A stretch of 64,000 bases of DNA from Streptomyces violaceorubidus (GTDB taxonomy: Bacteria; Actinomycetota; Actinomycetes; Streptomycetales; Streptomycetaceae), in the NCBI RefSeq assembly GCF_000717995.1, contig NZ_JODM01000033.1:5450-69449 (forward strand), given 5' to 3'. Of this stretch, positions 34,337-46,191 are shown one piece after another (the stretch's first letter is position 1; every line of letters begins with the position of its first letter). The position numbers were made by a program, and so were the translations under genes. Below the pieces are notes generated by a model, which had not been told where the DNA came from, made no database searches, and saw only the letters and a list, made by a program, of their open reading frames with translations.

Positions 34337-35545
34337 TCATTCTCCGGATCGTCCGTCCCCGTGGGCCGCGTCGGCGGCCTGGTCAAGGATGCCGGGCAGC
34401 GCCCCGAGGAACGCGTCCACCACGTCGTCGCCGAGGTTCAGCGCGGGCATCAGCCGTACGACATCGGATGCGGGCGCGTTCACCAGGATTCCGGCGTCCT
34501 GAGCCGCCTGCTGCACCTGGGCGGCGAGCGGCTCGGTGAGCACGATACCCAGGAGCAGTCCGGCGCCCCGGACGTGGGCGACGAGCGGGTGGCCCAGGCC
34601 CTCGACGCCGCCGCGCAGCGTCTCGCTCTGCCGCTTGACGTTGTCCAGCAGTCCCTCGTCCTCGATGGTGTCCAGGACGGCGAGTCCGGCGGCGCAGGCG
34701 ACCGGGTTGCCGCCGAAGGTCGTGCCGTGGTGGCCGGGCTGGAGCAGCTCGGCGGCGCGTCCGAAGGCGACCGTGGCGCCCAGGGGCAGGCCCCCGCCGA
34801 GGCCCTTGGCGAGGGTGACGACGTCCGGCAGGACGCCCTCGTGGGCCTGGTACTCGAACCAGTGCCCGGTCCGGCCGACGCCGGTCTGCACCTCGTCCAG
34901 GACGAGCAGCGCACCGGTGGCGGCGGTGATGGCGCGGGCCGCCTTCAGGTAGCCGGGGGGCGGGACGACGACGCCGTTCTCGCCCTGGATCGGCTCGATG
35001 ACGACCAGTGCCGTCTCCTCGGTGACCGCCGCGGCCAGCGCCTGCGGGTCGCCGTACGGTACGTGCGTGACGTCGCCGGGCAGCGGCAGGAACGGCTCCT
35101 GCTTGCCGGGCTGGCCGGTCAGCGCCAGGGCGCCCATGGTGCGGCCGTGGAAGCCGCCCCGGGTGGCGACCATGTGCGGCCGGCCGGTCAGCCGCCCGAT
35201 CTTGAACGCGCCCTCGTTGGCCTCGGCGCCGGAGTTGCAGAAGTAGACCCTGCCCTCGCGGCCGAAGTGCCGGAGCAGCCGTTCGGCGAGGGCGACGGGC
35301 GGCTCGGCGATGAAGAGGTTGGAGACGTGGCCCAGGGAGGCGATCTGGCGGCTCACCGCGTCGACGACCGCCGGGTGGGCGTGGCCGAGCGCGTTGACCG
35401 CGATGCCGCCGACGAAGTCGAGGTACTCCTTGCCGTCGGCGTCCCACAGCCGGGAGCCCTCACCGCGCACCAGGGGCAGGCGCGGCGTGCCGTAGTTGTT
35501 CATGAGGGTGCCCTGCCACCGCTCGGTCAGCTCCGTGTTGCTCAC
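34337..35545 (-). CDS. argD: Acetylornithine aminotransferase
   Basis: 402 residues, class III PLP aminotransferase. Motifs: [91 protein letters not shown] and [17 protein letters not shown] (PLP Lys), then [15 protein letters not shown]. It converts N-acetylglutamate semialdehyde to N-acetylornithine and may also act in lysine synthesis. GTG at 35545 overlaps the argB stop (GTGA), so translation is coupled. Confidence 0.96.
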   Translation of the reverse strand: MSNTELTERWQGTLMNNYGTPRLPLVRGEGSRLWDADGKEYLDFVGGIAVNALGHAHPAVVDAVSRQIASLGHVSNLFIAEPPVALAERLLRHFGREGRVYFCNSGAEANEGAFKIGRLTGRPHMVATRGGFHGRTMGALALTGQPGKQEPFLPLPGDVTHVPYGDPQALAAAVTEETALVVIEPIQGENGVVVPPPGYLKAARAITAATGALLVLDEVQTGVGRTGHWFEYQAHEGVLPDVVTLAKGLGGGLPLGATVAFGRAAELLQPGHHGTTFGGNPVACAAGLAVLDTIEDEGLLDNVKRQSETLRGGVEGLGHPLVAHVRGAGLLLGIVLTEPLAAQVQQAAQDAGILVNAPASDVVRLMPALNLGDDVVDAFLGALPGILDQAADAAHGDGRSGE

Positions 35546-36446
35546 GACTCCCCCTGTTCGTCCGGCACGACCATCGTGCCGATCCCCTCGTCGGTGAAGA
35601 TCTCCAGCAGGATCGAGTGCTGGACCCGGCCGTCGATGACCCGGGCGGTGGTGACGCCGCCGCGTACGGCGTGCAGGCAGCCCTCCATCTTCGGCACCAT
35701 GCCGGCCGACAGGTCGGGCAGCAGTTTCTCCAGCTGGGTGGCGGTGAGGCGGCTGATCACCTCGTCGGAGTTCGGCCAGTCCTCGTAGAGGCCCTCGACG
35801 TCGGTGAGGACCATGAGAGTCTCGGCGCCGAGCGCCGCAGCGAGTGCCGCAGCCGCCGTATCAGCATTGACGTTGTAGACATGGTGATCGTCCTGTGAGC
35901 GGGCGATGGACGAGACGACCGGGATGCGGCCGTCGGCCAGCAGTGCCTCGATGGCGCCGGTGTCGATCTCGGTGATCTCGCCGACCCGGCCGATGTCGAC
36001 CGGTTCGCCGTCGATCTCGGGCTGGTGCTTGGTGGCGGTGAGCGTGTGCGCGTCCTCGCCGGTGAGGCCGACGGCGAACGGTCCGTGCTGGTTGAGCAGC
36101 CCGACCAGCTCGCGCTGCACCTGCCCGGCCAGCACCATCCGTACGACGTCCATGGCGTCCTCGGTGGTGACGCGCAGGCCCGCCTTGAACTCGCTGACGA
36201 TGCCGTGCCTGTCGAGGGCGGCGCTGATCTGCGGGCCGCCGCCGTGCACGACGACGGGCTTGAGACCGGCGTGCCGCAGGAAGACGACGTCCTGGGCGAA
36301 GGCGGCCTTGAGGTCCTCGTCGATCATGGCGTTGCCGCCGAACTTGATGACGACGGTCTTGCCGTGGTGCCGGGTCAGCCAGGGCAGCGCCTCGATGAGG
36401 ATCTGGGCCTTGGGGAGCGCGGTGTGCTTCCGCGTGGGTCCGCTGC

Positions 36447-36450
<4 letters not shown>
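35542..36450 (-). CDS. argB: Acetylglutamate kinase
   Basis: 302 residues of the amino-acid kinase fold. Signatures: [94 protein letters not shown] and [18 protein letters not shown]. It phosphorylates N-acetylglutamate and is usually the arginine-inhibited step; the N-terminal extension ([23 protein letters not shown]) is the helix found in arginine-sensitive hexameric forms. ATG at 36450 overlaps the argJ stop as ATGA. Confidence 0.96.
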
Positions 36451-38670
<2,220 letters not shown>

Positions 38671-38680
<10 letters not shown>

Positions 38681-39246
38681 CAGGGAATACCGGTCTCGGC
38701 CGGGCCGTCCACACCTCGGCCCTTGACGGCCTCCGCGATCCGCAGCGCCGCCTCGGCCGGCGTGAGACGGGTGGTGTCGACGACCTCGGCCTCGGCGTGC
38801 AGCCAGGTGCGGGCGGCCTCGGCGTAGGGCTGGAGGTACCGGAGGCGGAACGGCGAGTCCGGCCCCAGCACGGTGTCCCCGGCGATGCGCCCGCGCAGGG
38901 TCTCCTGGTCGGCGTGGAGGACGAAGTGCCGCACGGGGATCCCGTGTGCGGCCAGGCCGCTCGCGATCTCCCGCCAGTACTCCTCGACCAGGACCGTCAT
39001 CGGCATCACCAGGGTGCCACCGGTGTAGTCGAGCACGTGCCGGGCGGTCTCGACGACGAGGGGCCGCCACGGCGGCCAGTGCTGGAAGTTGTCCGTCCCG
39101 TCGGGGGGCAGCGCCGGAGAGATGTCCAGGAGCGTCTCGCCGACCTTCTCGGCGTCGAAGACCCGGGAGTCCGGCAGCAGCCGCCGCACGAGCGCGGCGG
39201 TCGTCGTCTTGCCCGCACCGTGGGTGCCGTTGAGCCATACGATCAT
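38671..39246 (-). CDS. P-loop ATPase, TmrB-like
   Basis: 191 residues, ATG at 39246, stop TAA. It opens with MIVWLNGTHGAGKTTTAALV (Walker A GTHGAGKTT). Then FDAEKVGETLLDI, TLVMPMTVLVEEYWREI, a substrate-lid-like stretch HADQETLRGRIAGDTV, and AEVVDTTRLTPAEAALRIAEAV. This pattern fits small nucleoside-kinase-like ATPases related to the tunicamycin-resistance protein TmrB. The substrate is unknown. It lies upstream of argC in the same direction, and the argC operator is embedded in its last codons. Confidence 0.8.
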
Positions 39247-39324
39247 GCGTCCCCACGCTAGCCCGGACCGACGACGCCGTGGGGGGTTTCGTCGCCGGTC
39301 CGGGTCGGGTCGCGGGCTGCCGGA

Positions 39325-41799
39325 CTACCGCTGCCTGATCCGCAGGAACGTCACCGAGTTCGCCGGGAAGCTGTACGTGAACCGGCTCGCCGCCCCCGAG
39401 AACGTCGACGCCACCGGGGTCACCGGGGCGTCCGTCTCGGTGTTGACCGCGTCCTGGTCGGCGGCCAGCGTGGTGACGCGGGCCCTGGGCGCGACCTTGG
39501 CGCCGCCGAGGTCGACGGCGGTGCGGGCCGCGGCGTCCTGGGCGTTGACGACCTTGACGATCAGCTCGCCGGTGCGCTCGTCGCGCGTGACGGTCTGGCG
39601 GAAGGGCTCGGCCGGCTTGTCGTCGGTGAAGCTGCCCCACCTCTCGCCGTCGAGGGAGAGGGTGACCTGGCGGCCCCTGACCTTGACGTCGATGTCGTAG
39701 GCGCGGCCCGTCTCGATCGACCCGGCCTTGGACAGCAGCGTCGACTTGCCGCCGTCGGCGGACTGCTCCACCGCGGACCGGGTGTTGTTCCAGCCGCCCA
39801 GGTTCCACCAGTAGTAGGTGCCGGTGTCCTTGACGCCGAAGGCGACCAGGAAGCCCTCCTTGCCGGACTTCTTCGTGGCCCTCACGTGCAGGTCGTAGTC
39901 GTGCCAGGCCGGGTCGCCCGCCGTGACCATCGTGTTCTCGGCGGCCGGGTCCGTCTGGACTTACTGGCCGTCCTGGACGGTCCAGCTGCCGCCGCCCGAG
40001 TGGGTCCACCGCGAGGCGTCACCGGAGAAGTCGTCGGACAGGAGCGTCTTCCCGTCGGCCGAGGTCACCCTCACGTCGTCGTAGGCCGCACTGGTCGCCC
40101 AGGTCGACAGGCCGACGGCGCCGGTGACGGGGCCGCTGACGGCGGGGGTGCCGCTGGCCTTCGAGGGGACGACGCGGTCGCCGGTGTTGTTCATGAACAG
40201 CTTCTGGACCTCGTAGTTGGCCGAGTTCCAGGACGCGTGGTTGTTGAACCAGACCAGGTCCGGCCTCCACTGCACGGAGTCCTCGTTGGCGAGCAGCGGG
40301 GCGTAGGAGGCGAGCTTGACCACGTCGGCGTTGCGCTCCAGGCCGGTCATGAAGGCGGCCTCGGCGAGGGCGTTCTTCCAGGCGTTGCCCTGGGAGGCGT
40401 ACTCGCCGAGGAAGACCTCGGGGCCGTTCCTGTCGTAGGAGTCGTAGCGGTCGTTGTTCTGGAGGAACCACTGCGGGCCGTTGTAGTAGTGCTCGTCGAC
40501 CATCGCGACGCCGGCGTCCCGGTTGAGCTGCCAGGCGGTGTCGAAGGTGGCGCCGGAGTCGTCGGGGCCGGAGTTGGAGACGACGGTGATGTCCGGGTAC
40601 TCCGCCTCGACGGCGGCGCGGAACCGCTCGAACCGGGCGAAGAACTCCTTCGGCAGGTTCTCCTCGTTGCCGACCTCCAGGTGGGTGAGGTGGAAGGGCT
40701 CGGGGTGGCCCATCTCGGCGCGCTTGGCGCCCCACTCGCTGGTGCGGGGGCCGTTGGCGAACTCGATGAGGTCCAGGGTGTCCTGGACGTGCCGCTTCAG
40801 CAGGGCGTCGTCGTCGACGGCCCGGTTCTGGCCACAGCCGGTGACCAGGGCGGGGACGACGGGCAGCGGCATGGCGCCGATGTCCTCGGCGAAGCGGAAG
40901 TACTCGTAGTAGCCGAGGCCGTAGCTCTGGTTGTAACCCCAGAAGTTGGCGTTGGTGGCGCGCTCCTCGACGGGGCCGACGGTGTCCTTCCACTGGTAGG
41001 ACCGCTTGCGCTGCCAGCCGGAGTCCGCGCTGTAGTCCGCCATGGAGCCGGTGTTGACCAGGCAGCCGCCGGGGAAGCGCAGGAAGCCGGGGCGGAGGGC
41101 CTCGATCTTCTCCGCGAGGTCCTTGCGCAGGCCGTTCGGCTGGTGCCTGTAGGTGTCGCGGGGGAACAGGGACACCATGTCGAGGGCGGCGGGGGCGGTG
41201 GTGGTGACGGCGAGGCGGCCGCGGTTGCTGGTGCGGGTCGCGGTGAAGGTGGCGGTGTACTTGCGCCACTTCCCCTTCGCCGCCACCTCGCGCACCTTCG
41301 CGAGGGTGCCCGCGGCGTCCCGGAGGGCGACGGTGAGGGTGGTGCCGCTCTCCGCGCGGGACCAGACGGAGAAGTCGTACTTGCGGCCCTCCTCGACCCG
41401 GATGCCGGTGTTGTAGCCCGCGTTGGTGACGGTGGAACCGGCGGCCACGGAGAGGTAGGTGCGGTTGCGCTCGTTGAGCCGGCCCCCGTCGTTCACCGCC
41501 TCGGCCGCGCCCTCGGCGGCCCAGGCGGTGAGCGGGGTGTACGAGGCGTTGTCGTCGGTGGAGTACTCGAAGGACCGGTTCTGCACGAGTTCGGCGTACA
41601 GGCCGCCGTCGGCGGCGCGGTTGATGTCCTCGTAGAAGACGCCGTACATCGTGTCGTCGATCGCGGGGCCCTGGGCGGACGGGTCGACGGTGATCGTGTA
41701 GTCGGCGACGGCTTCGGCGTGTGCCGGGGACGGCAGCAGGGCCGAGGCCGTCAGGAGGGCGGTGGTGCTGAGACCGAGTCTCCAGCGGGTGCGTGACAT
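39325..41799 (-). pseudogene. GH51 alpha-L-arabinofuranosidase interrupted by an in-frame TAA
   Basis: One continuous frame of 824 sense codons from ATG 41799 to the stop at 39325, broken only by TAA at 39961-39963. Residues 1-30 are a signal peptide (LGLSTTALLTASALLPSPAHA). The GH51 catalytic region follows (DDTMYGVFYEDINRAADGGL, RFPGGCLVNT, LEVGNEENLPKEFF with the acid/base Glu, VFLGEYAS with the nucleophile Glu), then a beta-sandwich and a LamG-like domain. The stop falls inside that last domain, after SWTVQDGQ; sense continues VQTDPAAENT. TAC to TAA would explain it. The 612-residue product keeps the catalytic part and may still work; sequencing error is possible. Confidence 0.85.
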
Positions 41800-41937
41800 G
41801 GATACTCCGCGGCTCTCACTAGGCGTTCGAGATATCGGACATTGGTCAGCACTTCGAACGGCAAGATAGGGAGGGGGTGGCAGCGCGTCAATGGGTCGCG
41901 CGGCGACGAGAGGGCCGGAGCGGGAAAGCGAGTGGAA
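41800..41937. promoter_or_regulatory. Divergent promoter region with inverted repeat upstream of GH51 gene
   Basis: Seven-base arms CGTTCGA (41824-41830) and TCGAACG (41854-41860) flank GATATC and a 23-bp spacer, 25 bp upstream of the GH51 start. A sugar-responsive repressor site is plausible. The rightward DUF6314 gene starts at 41938. Confidence 0.45.
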
Positions 41938-42390
41938 ATGGGCGAGTTGTGGCCGGTGCCCGATGTCCTGGCGTACCTCGCGGGGCGCTGGCGCACCGAA
42001 CGCTCGGTGCGGGATCTGGCGAGCGGCCTCGACGGCTGGTTCGAGGGGGTCACGTCCTTCGACGCACTCGACGGCGGCGGGCTGCTCGGCCACGAGTCGG
42101 GCGCCTTCACCTGGCAGGGCGTGACCCGTCCCGCCGAGCGCACCCTGCGCTACGAGCCGGGCGGTGCGCCGGGCCGCGCCGACGTGCGCTTCGCGGACGG
42201 CCGCCCCTTCCACGGGCTGGACCTGAGCTCGGGCCGCCATGCGGCCGACCACCCGTGCGCCGCCGACCTCTACCGGGGCGAGTTCACCGTCCGGGATCCG
42301 GACCGCTGGCGGACCGTGTGGCGGGTGGGCGGCCCGGCCAAGGACCTGCTGCTCACAACGGATTACCTTCGCGAAACGCCGGGTGCGTAG
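41938..42390 (+). CDS. DUF6314-like protein
   Basis: 150 residues from ATG at 41938. It begins MGELWPVPDVLAYLAGRWRTERSV and contains GWFEGVTSFDALDGGGLLGHESGAFTWQG, RTLRYEPG and DLYRGEFTVRDPDRWRTVWRVGGPAKDLLLTTDYLR. The alternating aromatic and Gly pattern suggests a lipocalin-like beta barrel, as in the DUF6314 group. No catalytic residues or function are known. The 3' end overlaps the convergent histidine-phosphatase-like gene by 38 bp. Confidence 0.78.
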   Translation: MGELWPVPDVLAYLAGRWRTERSVRDLASGLDGWFEGVTSFDALDGGGLLGHESGAFTWQGVTRPAERTLRYEPGGAPGRADVRFADGRPFHGLDLSSGRHAADHPCAADLYRGEFTVRDPDRWRTVWRVGGPAKDLLLTTDYLRETPGA

Positions 42391-42973
42391 GGCCCTGTTC
42401 CGGTGCGCCTTCGAGGCGGAGGCTCCAGCGGCCCGCGCGGCCCGTCACGGTGGTCGCCGACAGCGGGCGGACGTCCAGGTTCCAGTACGTTCCGGGCGGC
42501 GCCTTCAGCGCGTAGACGAGCGCGGCCCGGATCACGGAGGGCTCGGCCACGGCGACGATCCGGTCGCCGTCCTCGCCGGGACGGGTGTCGAGCCAGCCGC
42601 CGACCCGGGTGATGAAGCCCAGCAGCGACTCCCCGCCGTGCGGCGCCGACCGGGGATCGGCGAGCCAGGCGTCCACGGCAGCCGGTTCGCGGGCCATGGC
42701 CTCACCCAGCGTCAGGCCGCGCCACCGGCCCATGTCGCAGTCCCGCAGGGCGAGTTGGACCAGCGGCGCGCAGCCGATGGCATCGCCGGTGGCACGGCAG
42801 CGGGGTGTGGGCGAGCAGTAGCGCAGCTCGGCCGCGGCCAGCGGCAGCAGGCCGCCCGCGACGCGCAGCACCTCGTCCCAGCCGGCCCGGTCCAGCGGAC
42901 GGTCGTCGTCGAAGCGCTCCGCCAGCAGCGGTGAGCTGCGCGCAGCCGCGACGAACGTGACCCGAAGCGCCAT
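42353..42973 (-). CDS. Histidine-phosphatase-fold protein lacking catalytic histidines
   Basis: 206 residues with the phosphoglycerate-mutase/CobC layout: LPLAAAELRYCSPTPRCRATGDAIG, RDCDMGRWRGLTLGEAMA, GESLLGFITRVGGWLDT and IVAVAEPSVIRAALVYAL. The N-terminal RHG motif is replaced by VAAARSSP, and the second catalytic His (normally HGxxIR) by AEPSVIR. The second-shell arginine patterns remain. It should therefore be unable to form the phosphohistidine and is probably a non-catalytic binder. ATG at 42973. Confidence 0.8.
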   Translation of the reverse strand: MALRVTFVAAARSSPLLAERFDDDRPLDRAGWDEVLRVAGGLLPLAAAELRYCSPTPRCRATGDAIGCAPLVQLALRDCDMGRWRGLTLGEAMAREPAAVDAWLADPRSAPHGGESLLGFITRVGGWLDTRPGEDGDRIVAVAEPSVIRAALVYALKAPPGTYWNLDVRPLSATTVTGRAGRWSLRLEGAPEQGPTHPAFREGNPL

Positions 42974-43046
42974 GCGGTGATGGTGGAGCGCGGCGGGGTC
43001 CAGGTCAAGGGGTGTTACCTGTGGTTCACGCAGGGTTTGCCGCGGC

Positions 43047-43487
43047 TCACCGGTCGAAGGCGAACACCATCCACTGCTCCGGCCGGTCCAGCGCGGTGAA
43101 CCCGAGCTTCTCGTAGACCCCGTGCGCGTCGTGCGTGGCCAGCAGGATGCGGCGCAGTCCGTGGGGCGCCAGGTGCTCGCGCACGGCCGCGACGAGCGCC
43201 GTGCCGAGGCCCTTGGCCCGCGCCGACGGGTCGACGTACACGTCGCAGAGCCACGCGAAGGTGGCCAGGTCGGTGATCACGCGCGCGTAGGCGACCTGTT
43301 CGCCCGAGACCGCGTCGTAGACCCCGAAGTTGAGCGAGCCCTCGATGGCCCGGTCCTGCTTCTCGCGGGTCCGTCCCAGGGCCCAGTACGCGTCGGTGGA
43401 CAGCCACTGGTGCACGCGCCCGGCGTCGACGCGGTGCGGGTCGGTGGAGATCTCGTAGCCCTCGGGGAGCCTCGGCGTGTAGGTCAT
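43047..43487 (-). CDS. GNAT-family N-acetyltransferase
   Basis: 146 residues. EISTDPHRVDAGRVHQWLSTDAYWALGRTREKQDRAIEGSLNFGVYDA is the YdhF/YjdJ-like N-terminal part (read in pieces), and LCDVYVDPSARAKGLGTALVAAVREHL is the acetyl-CoA loop. It ends ATHDAHGVYEKLGFTALDRPEQWM, the family's usual close. Substrate unknown. ATG at 43487, 56 bp after the MocR stop on the same strand, so the two may be read together. Confidence 0.88.
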   Translation of the reverse strand: MTYTPRLPEGYEISTDPHRVDAGRVHQWLSTDAYWALGRTREKQDRAIEGSLNFGVYDAVSGEQVAYARVITDLATFAWLCDVYVDPSARAKGLGTALVAAVREHLAPHGLRRILLATHDAHGVYEKLGFTALDRPEQWMVFAFDR

Positions 43488-43542
43488 GCCCCGGATGCTC
43501 GCAGGGCCGGTGAGAGCGCGTCGACCGGATATCGGGCGCGCG

Positions 43543-44982
43543 TCAGCCGCCCCATGCCCGCGGGCAGGCGGTGCTCAGGCGCCGCACCCCTTCCTCGATC
43601 TCCCCGACGTTCGCCACCGCCGCGAAGCTCAACCGGAAGTGCGCGGCCGGGGGTTCGGCGCTGAAGTAGGGGCGGCCCGGGGTGATCGCGACGCCCGCGC
43701 GCAGGGCGGCCGTGGTCAGGGCGGTCTCGTCGGCGCCCTCCGGCAGGCGCGGCCACAGGTGGTAGCCGCCGGAGGGGATGTGGGCCGGACAGATCGCCGG
43801 GAGCCGGCGGCGCAGGGCGGACGTCATGGCGTCCCGGCGAGCCTTCAACTCGGCCGAAACGGCCCGCAGATGGCGCGGCCAGGCGGGTGACCCGACGAGT
43901 TCCAGGGCCGCCTCCTGAAGGGGCCGGGGCACGAAGAAGGTGTCGACGATCTGGATGGCGCGCAGGCGGTCGAGGACCGGCCCGTGCGCGGCCAGGGCGC
44001 TCACCCGGAAGCTGGGCGAGGTCGCCTTGGTCAGCGAGCAGACGTGGACGACGACGCCGTCCGGGTCGTCGGCGGCGAGTGGGGCGGGCAGCGGGCCCGC
44101 GTCCTCGTGCACGAGCCGGCGCACGAAGTCGTCCTCCACGACGAAGGCACCGGCCGCCCGCGCGATGCGCAGCACCTCCCCGCGCCGTTCGGGGGCGAGC
44201 ACGGCGCCGGTCGGGTTCTGGAACAGGGGCTGGCAGACGAAGACCCGGGCGCCGGTGGCGCGGAAGGCGTCGGCGAGCAGGGCGGGCCGAACGCCGTCGG
44301 TGTCCACGGGGACGGGCACGGGGCGCAGTCCGGCCGCCCGCGCGATGGCCAGCATGCCGGGGTAGGTCGGGGACTCGACGAGGACGGGGCTGCCGGGCGG
44401 GGCGAGCGCGCGCAGGGCGGTGGCCAGCGCGGACTGGCCGCCGGCGGTGATCAGCACCTCCGCCGCCGTGATGGCCCCGCCGATGCCGCGCGCGAACCAC
44501 TCCCGCAGTTCCGGCAGTCCTTCCATCGGCGGCCGCCCCCAGGCGCCCGGCCGCCGCCCGGCCCGTGCCAGGGCCGCCGCCATCGCCCGCTCCGGCTGCA
44601 AGGACGGGTGCAGGTAGCCGCCGTTGAACTCCACGACACCCGGTGGCGGGGCGGCCAGCGAGACCAGCACCCCGGAGGCGTCCACCGAGCGCGGTACGAG
44701 GTCGGCGGCGACGTCGGCGCTGAGCGCGACCTCCTGCCAGGAGGTGTCCCCGGTCGGTGCCGCCGAGGGGCGCGGCCGGGCACGGAAGGCTCCGGCGCCG
44801 GGCCGGGTGACGACCAGCCCCTCGGCGGCCAGCTGGGCCAGGGCGCGGGAGACGGTCACTGGGCTCACCCGGAACCGGTCGACGAGGGCGCGGCTGGACG
44901 GGAGCTTTCCTCCCGGCGAGTAGCGGTCTAGCTCCCGCCGCAAAACAGTCACCAGTTCAGCGACGCTGCTACGCTCTTGCAT
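43543..44982 (-). CDS. MocR-type (GntR helix-turn-helix plus aminotransferase) regulator
   Basis: 479 residues. Residues about 5-75 are a GntR winged helix (KLPSSRALVDRFRVSPVTVSRALAQLAAEGLVVTRPGAGAF). Residues about 120-470 are a class I aminotransferase fold: VLITAGGQSALATALRAL, PTYPGMLAIARAAG, CQPLFQNPTGAVL (NPTG), FVVEDDFVRRL and SLTKATSPSFRVS with the PLP Lys. MocR proteins sense PLP or amino compounds. ATG at 44982 overlaps the ATG of the divergent transporter, which is the probable target. Confidence 0.92.
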   Translation of the reverse strand: MQERSSVAELVTVLRRELDRYSPGGKLPSSRALVDRFRVSPVTVSRALAQLAAEGLVVTRPGAGAFRARPRPSAAPTGDTSWQEVALSADVAADLVPRSVDASGVLVSLAAPPPGVVEFNGGYLHPSLQPERAMAAALARAGRRPGAWGRPPMEGLPELREWFARGIGGAITAAEVLITAGGQSALATALRALAPPGSPVLVESPTYPGMLAIARAAGLRPVPVPVDTDGVRPALLADAFRATGARVFVCQPLFQNPTGAVLAPERRGEVLRIARAAGAFVVEDDFVRRLVHEDAGPLPAPLAADDPDGVVVHVCSLTKATSPSFRVSALAAHGPVLDRLRAIQIVDTFFVPRPLQEAALELVGSPAWPRHLRAVSAELKARRDAMTSALRRRLPAICPAHIPSGGYHLWPRLPEGADETALTTAALRAGVAITPGRPYFSAEPPAAHFRLSFAAVANVGEIEEGVRRLSTACPRAWGG

Positions 44983-45003
44983 GAGAGCACAGAGTAGCGC
45001 TAC
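44970..45003. promoter_or_regulatory. Overlapping divergent leaderless promoters of mocR and eamA
   Basis: The start codons share CATG (44980-44983). Rightward -10 TACGCT (44970-44975) ends 5 bp before its ATG. Leftward -10 TACTCT (44996-44991) ends 8 bp before its ATG. Both spacings fit leaderless transcripts. A perfect palindrome GTAGCGCTAC (44994-45003) lies beside the leftward -10. Confidence 0.6.
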
Positions 45004-45907
45004 CGCACCTTCCCGGATAGCAGTCGGCGCCACGAGCACGGATCCCGGCGGCAGGTCCTCCGGCACCGTCCAGGCCGCCCTCGGTGTCGTCGCCTTCTCC
45101 CTCACCTTTCCCGCCACCGCCTGGGGGCTGGAGGGCTTCGGCCCCTGGTCCCTGATCGCCGTGCGCAGCATCCTGGCCGCCGCGGTCGCCGGTGCCTGCC
45201 TGGTGGCCGTGGGCTCGGCGCCGCCCGAGCGGCGGCACTGGTTCGGCCTCGGGGTGGTCGGCGCCGGGGTGGTGCTGGGCTTCCCGCTGCTGACCACGCT
45301 CGCCCTGCAGACGTCGACCACCGCGCACGCCGCCGTCGTGGTGGGTCTGCTCCCGCTGACCACCGCGCTGCTGTCCGCCCTGCGCGTCGGCACCCGCCCC
45401 TCGCGCACCTTCTGGATCGCGGCCCTGGCGGGTGCGGCGGCCGTGATCGCCTTCACGGTGCAGCAGAGCGGTGGCGCGCTGACCTCGGCCGACGCCTATC
45501 TCTTCGGGGCGCTGCTGGTGTGCGCGGCCGGTTACACGGAGGGCGGCCGGCTGGCCCGGGAGATGCCGGGGTGGCGGGTGATCGGCTGGGCGCTGGTGCT
45601 GTGCCTGCCGCTGACGGTGCCGATGGCGGCGGTGGCGCTGTCGTCCGAGCCGGTGCACCTGTCGGCGCACAGCGTGTCCGGGCTGCTGTGGGTGGCGCTC
45701 GGTTCGCAGTTCCTCGGTCTGGTCGTCTGGTACCGGGGCATGGCGGCGATCGGCATCCCGAAGGCCAGCCAGTTGCAGCTGGCCCAGCCGCTGCTCACAC
45801 TGGTGTGGTCGGTACTTCTCCTGGGCGAGCACCTGCCGGTGGCCGCTCCGCTGACGGCCGCGGCCGTACTGGTGTGCATCGCGGTCACCCAGCGGGCCAG
45901 GGGCTAG
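44981..45907 (+). CDS. EamA/DMT-family transporter
   Basis: 308 residues with ten predicted helices in two EamA repeats. Examples are VQAALGVVAFSLTFPATAWGL, LIAVRSILAAAVAGACLVAVG, VGAGVVLGFPLLTTLALQTSTTAHAAVVVGLLPLTTALLSAL (two helices) and QLAQPLLTLVWSVLLLGEHLPVAAPLTAAAVLVCIAV. DMT permeases export amino acids or related metabolites. No alternative start exists nearby in frame. Divergence from MocR suggests control by it. Confidence 0.9.
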   Translation: MRAQSSATAPSRIAVGATSTDPGGRSSGTVQAALGVVAFSLTFPATAWGLEGFGPWSLIAVRSILAAAVAGACLVAVGSAPPERRHWFGLGVVGAGVVLGFPLLTTLALQTSTTAHAAVVVGLLPLTTALLSALRVGTRPSRTFWIAALAGAAAVIAFTVQQSGGALTSADAYLFGALLVCAAGYTEGGRLAREMPGWRVIGWALVLCLPLTVPMAAVALSSEPVHLSAHSVSGLLWVALGSQFLGLVVWYRGMAAIGIPKASQLQLAQPLLTLVWSVLLLGEHLPVAAPLTAAAVLVCIAVTQRARG

Positions 45908-45966
45908 ACCCGGTTCCATCCGAACATCCTGCCCTCGGGCGGCACATGGGTGAGGAGGCCTCACGG

Positions 45967-46161
45967 ATGCACGCAACCAAGGGCGACCAGCTGGTCCAGC
46001 ACGGCCGGGTGGTCGGTGAGCACGACAAGGTCGCGGAGATCGTCGAAGTCATGGGCGACCGGGGCACTCCCCCGTACCGGGTCCGGTTCGAGGACGGGCG
46101 CGAGGCCGTGTGCTCGCCCGGCCCCGACTCGGAGATCCGGCACAGGGAGACCCAGCTGTAG
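45967..46161 (+). CDS. DUF1918 small protein
   Basis: 64 residues, MHATKGDQLVQHG start with GAGGAGG nine bases upstream, which decides the start at 45967. The pattern GDQLVxxGRVVG...EIVEVMGDRGTPPYRVRFEDGREAVCSPGPDSEI is that of DUF1918, a small beta-barrel (SH3-like) family common in actinobacteria with no known function. It lies 59 bp after the EamA stop and may be read with it. Confidence 0.87.
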   Translation: MHATKGDQLVQHGRVVGEHDKVAEIVEVMGDRGTPPYRVRFEDGREAVCSPGPDSEIRHRETQL

Positions 46162-46191
46162 CGCCTCGGCCGTACACCGCGCGGGAGCTGT

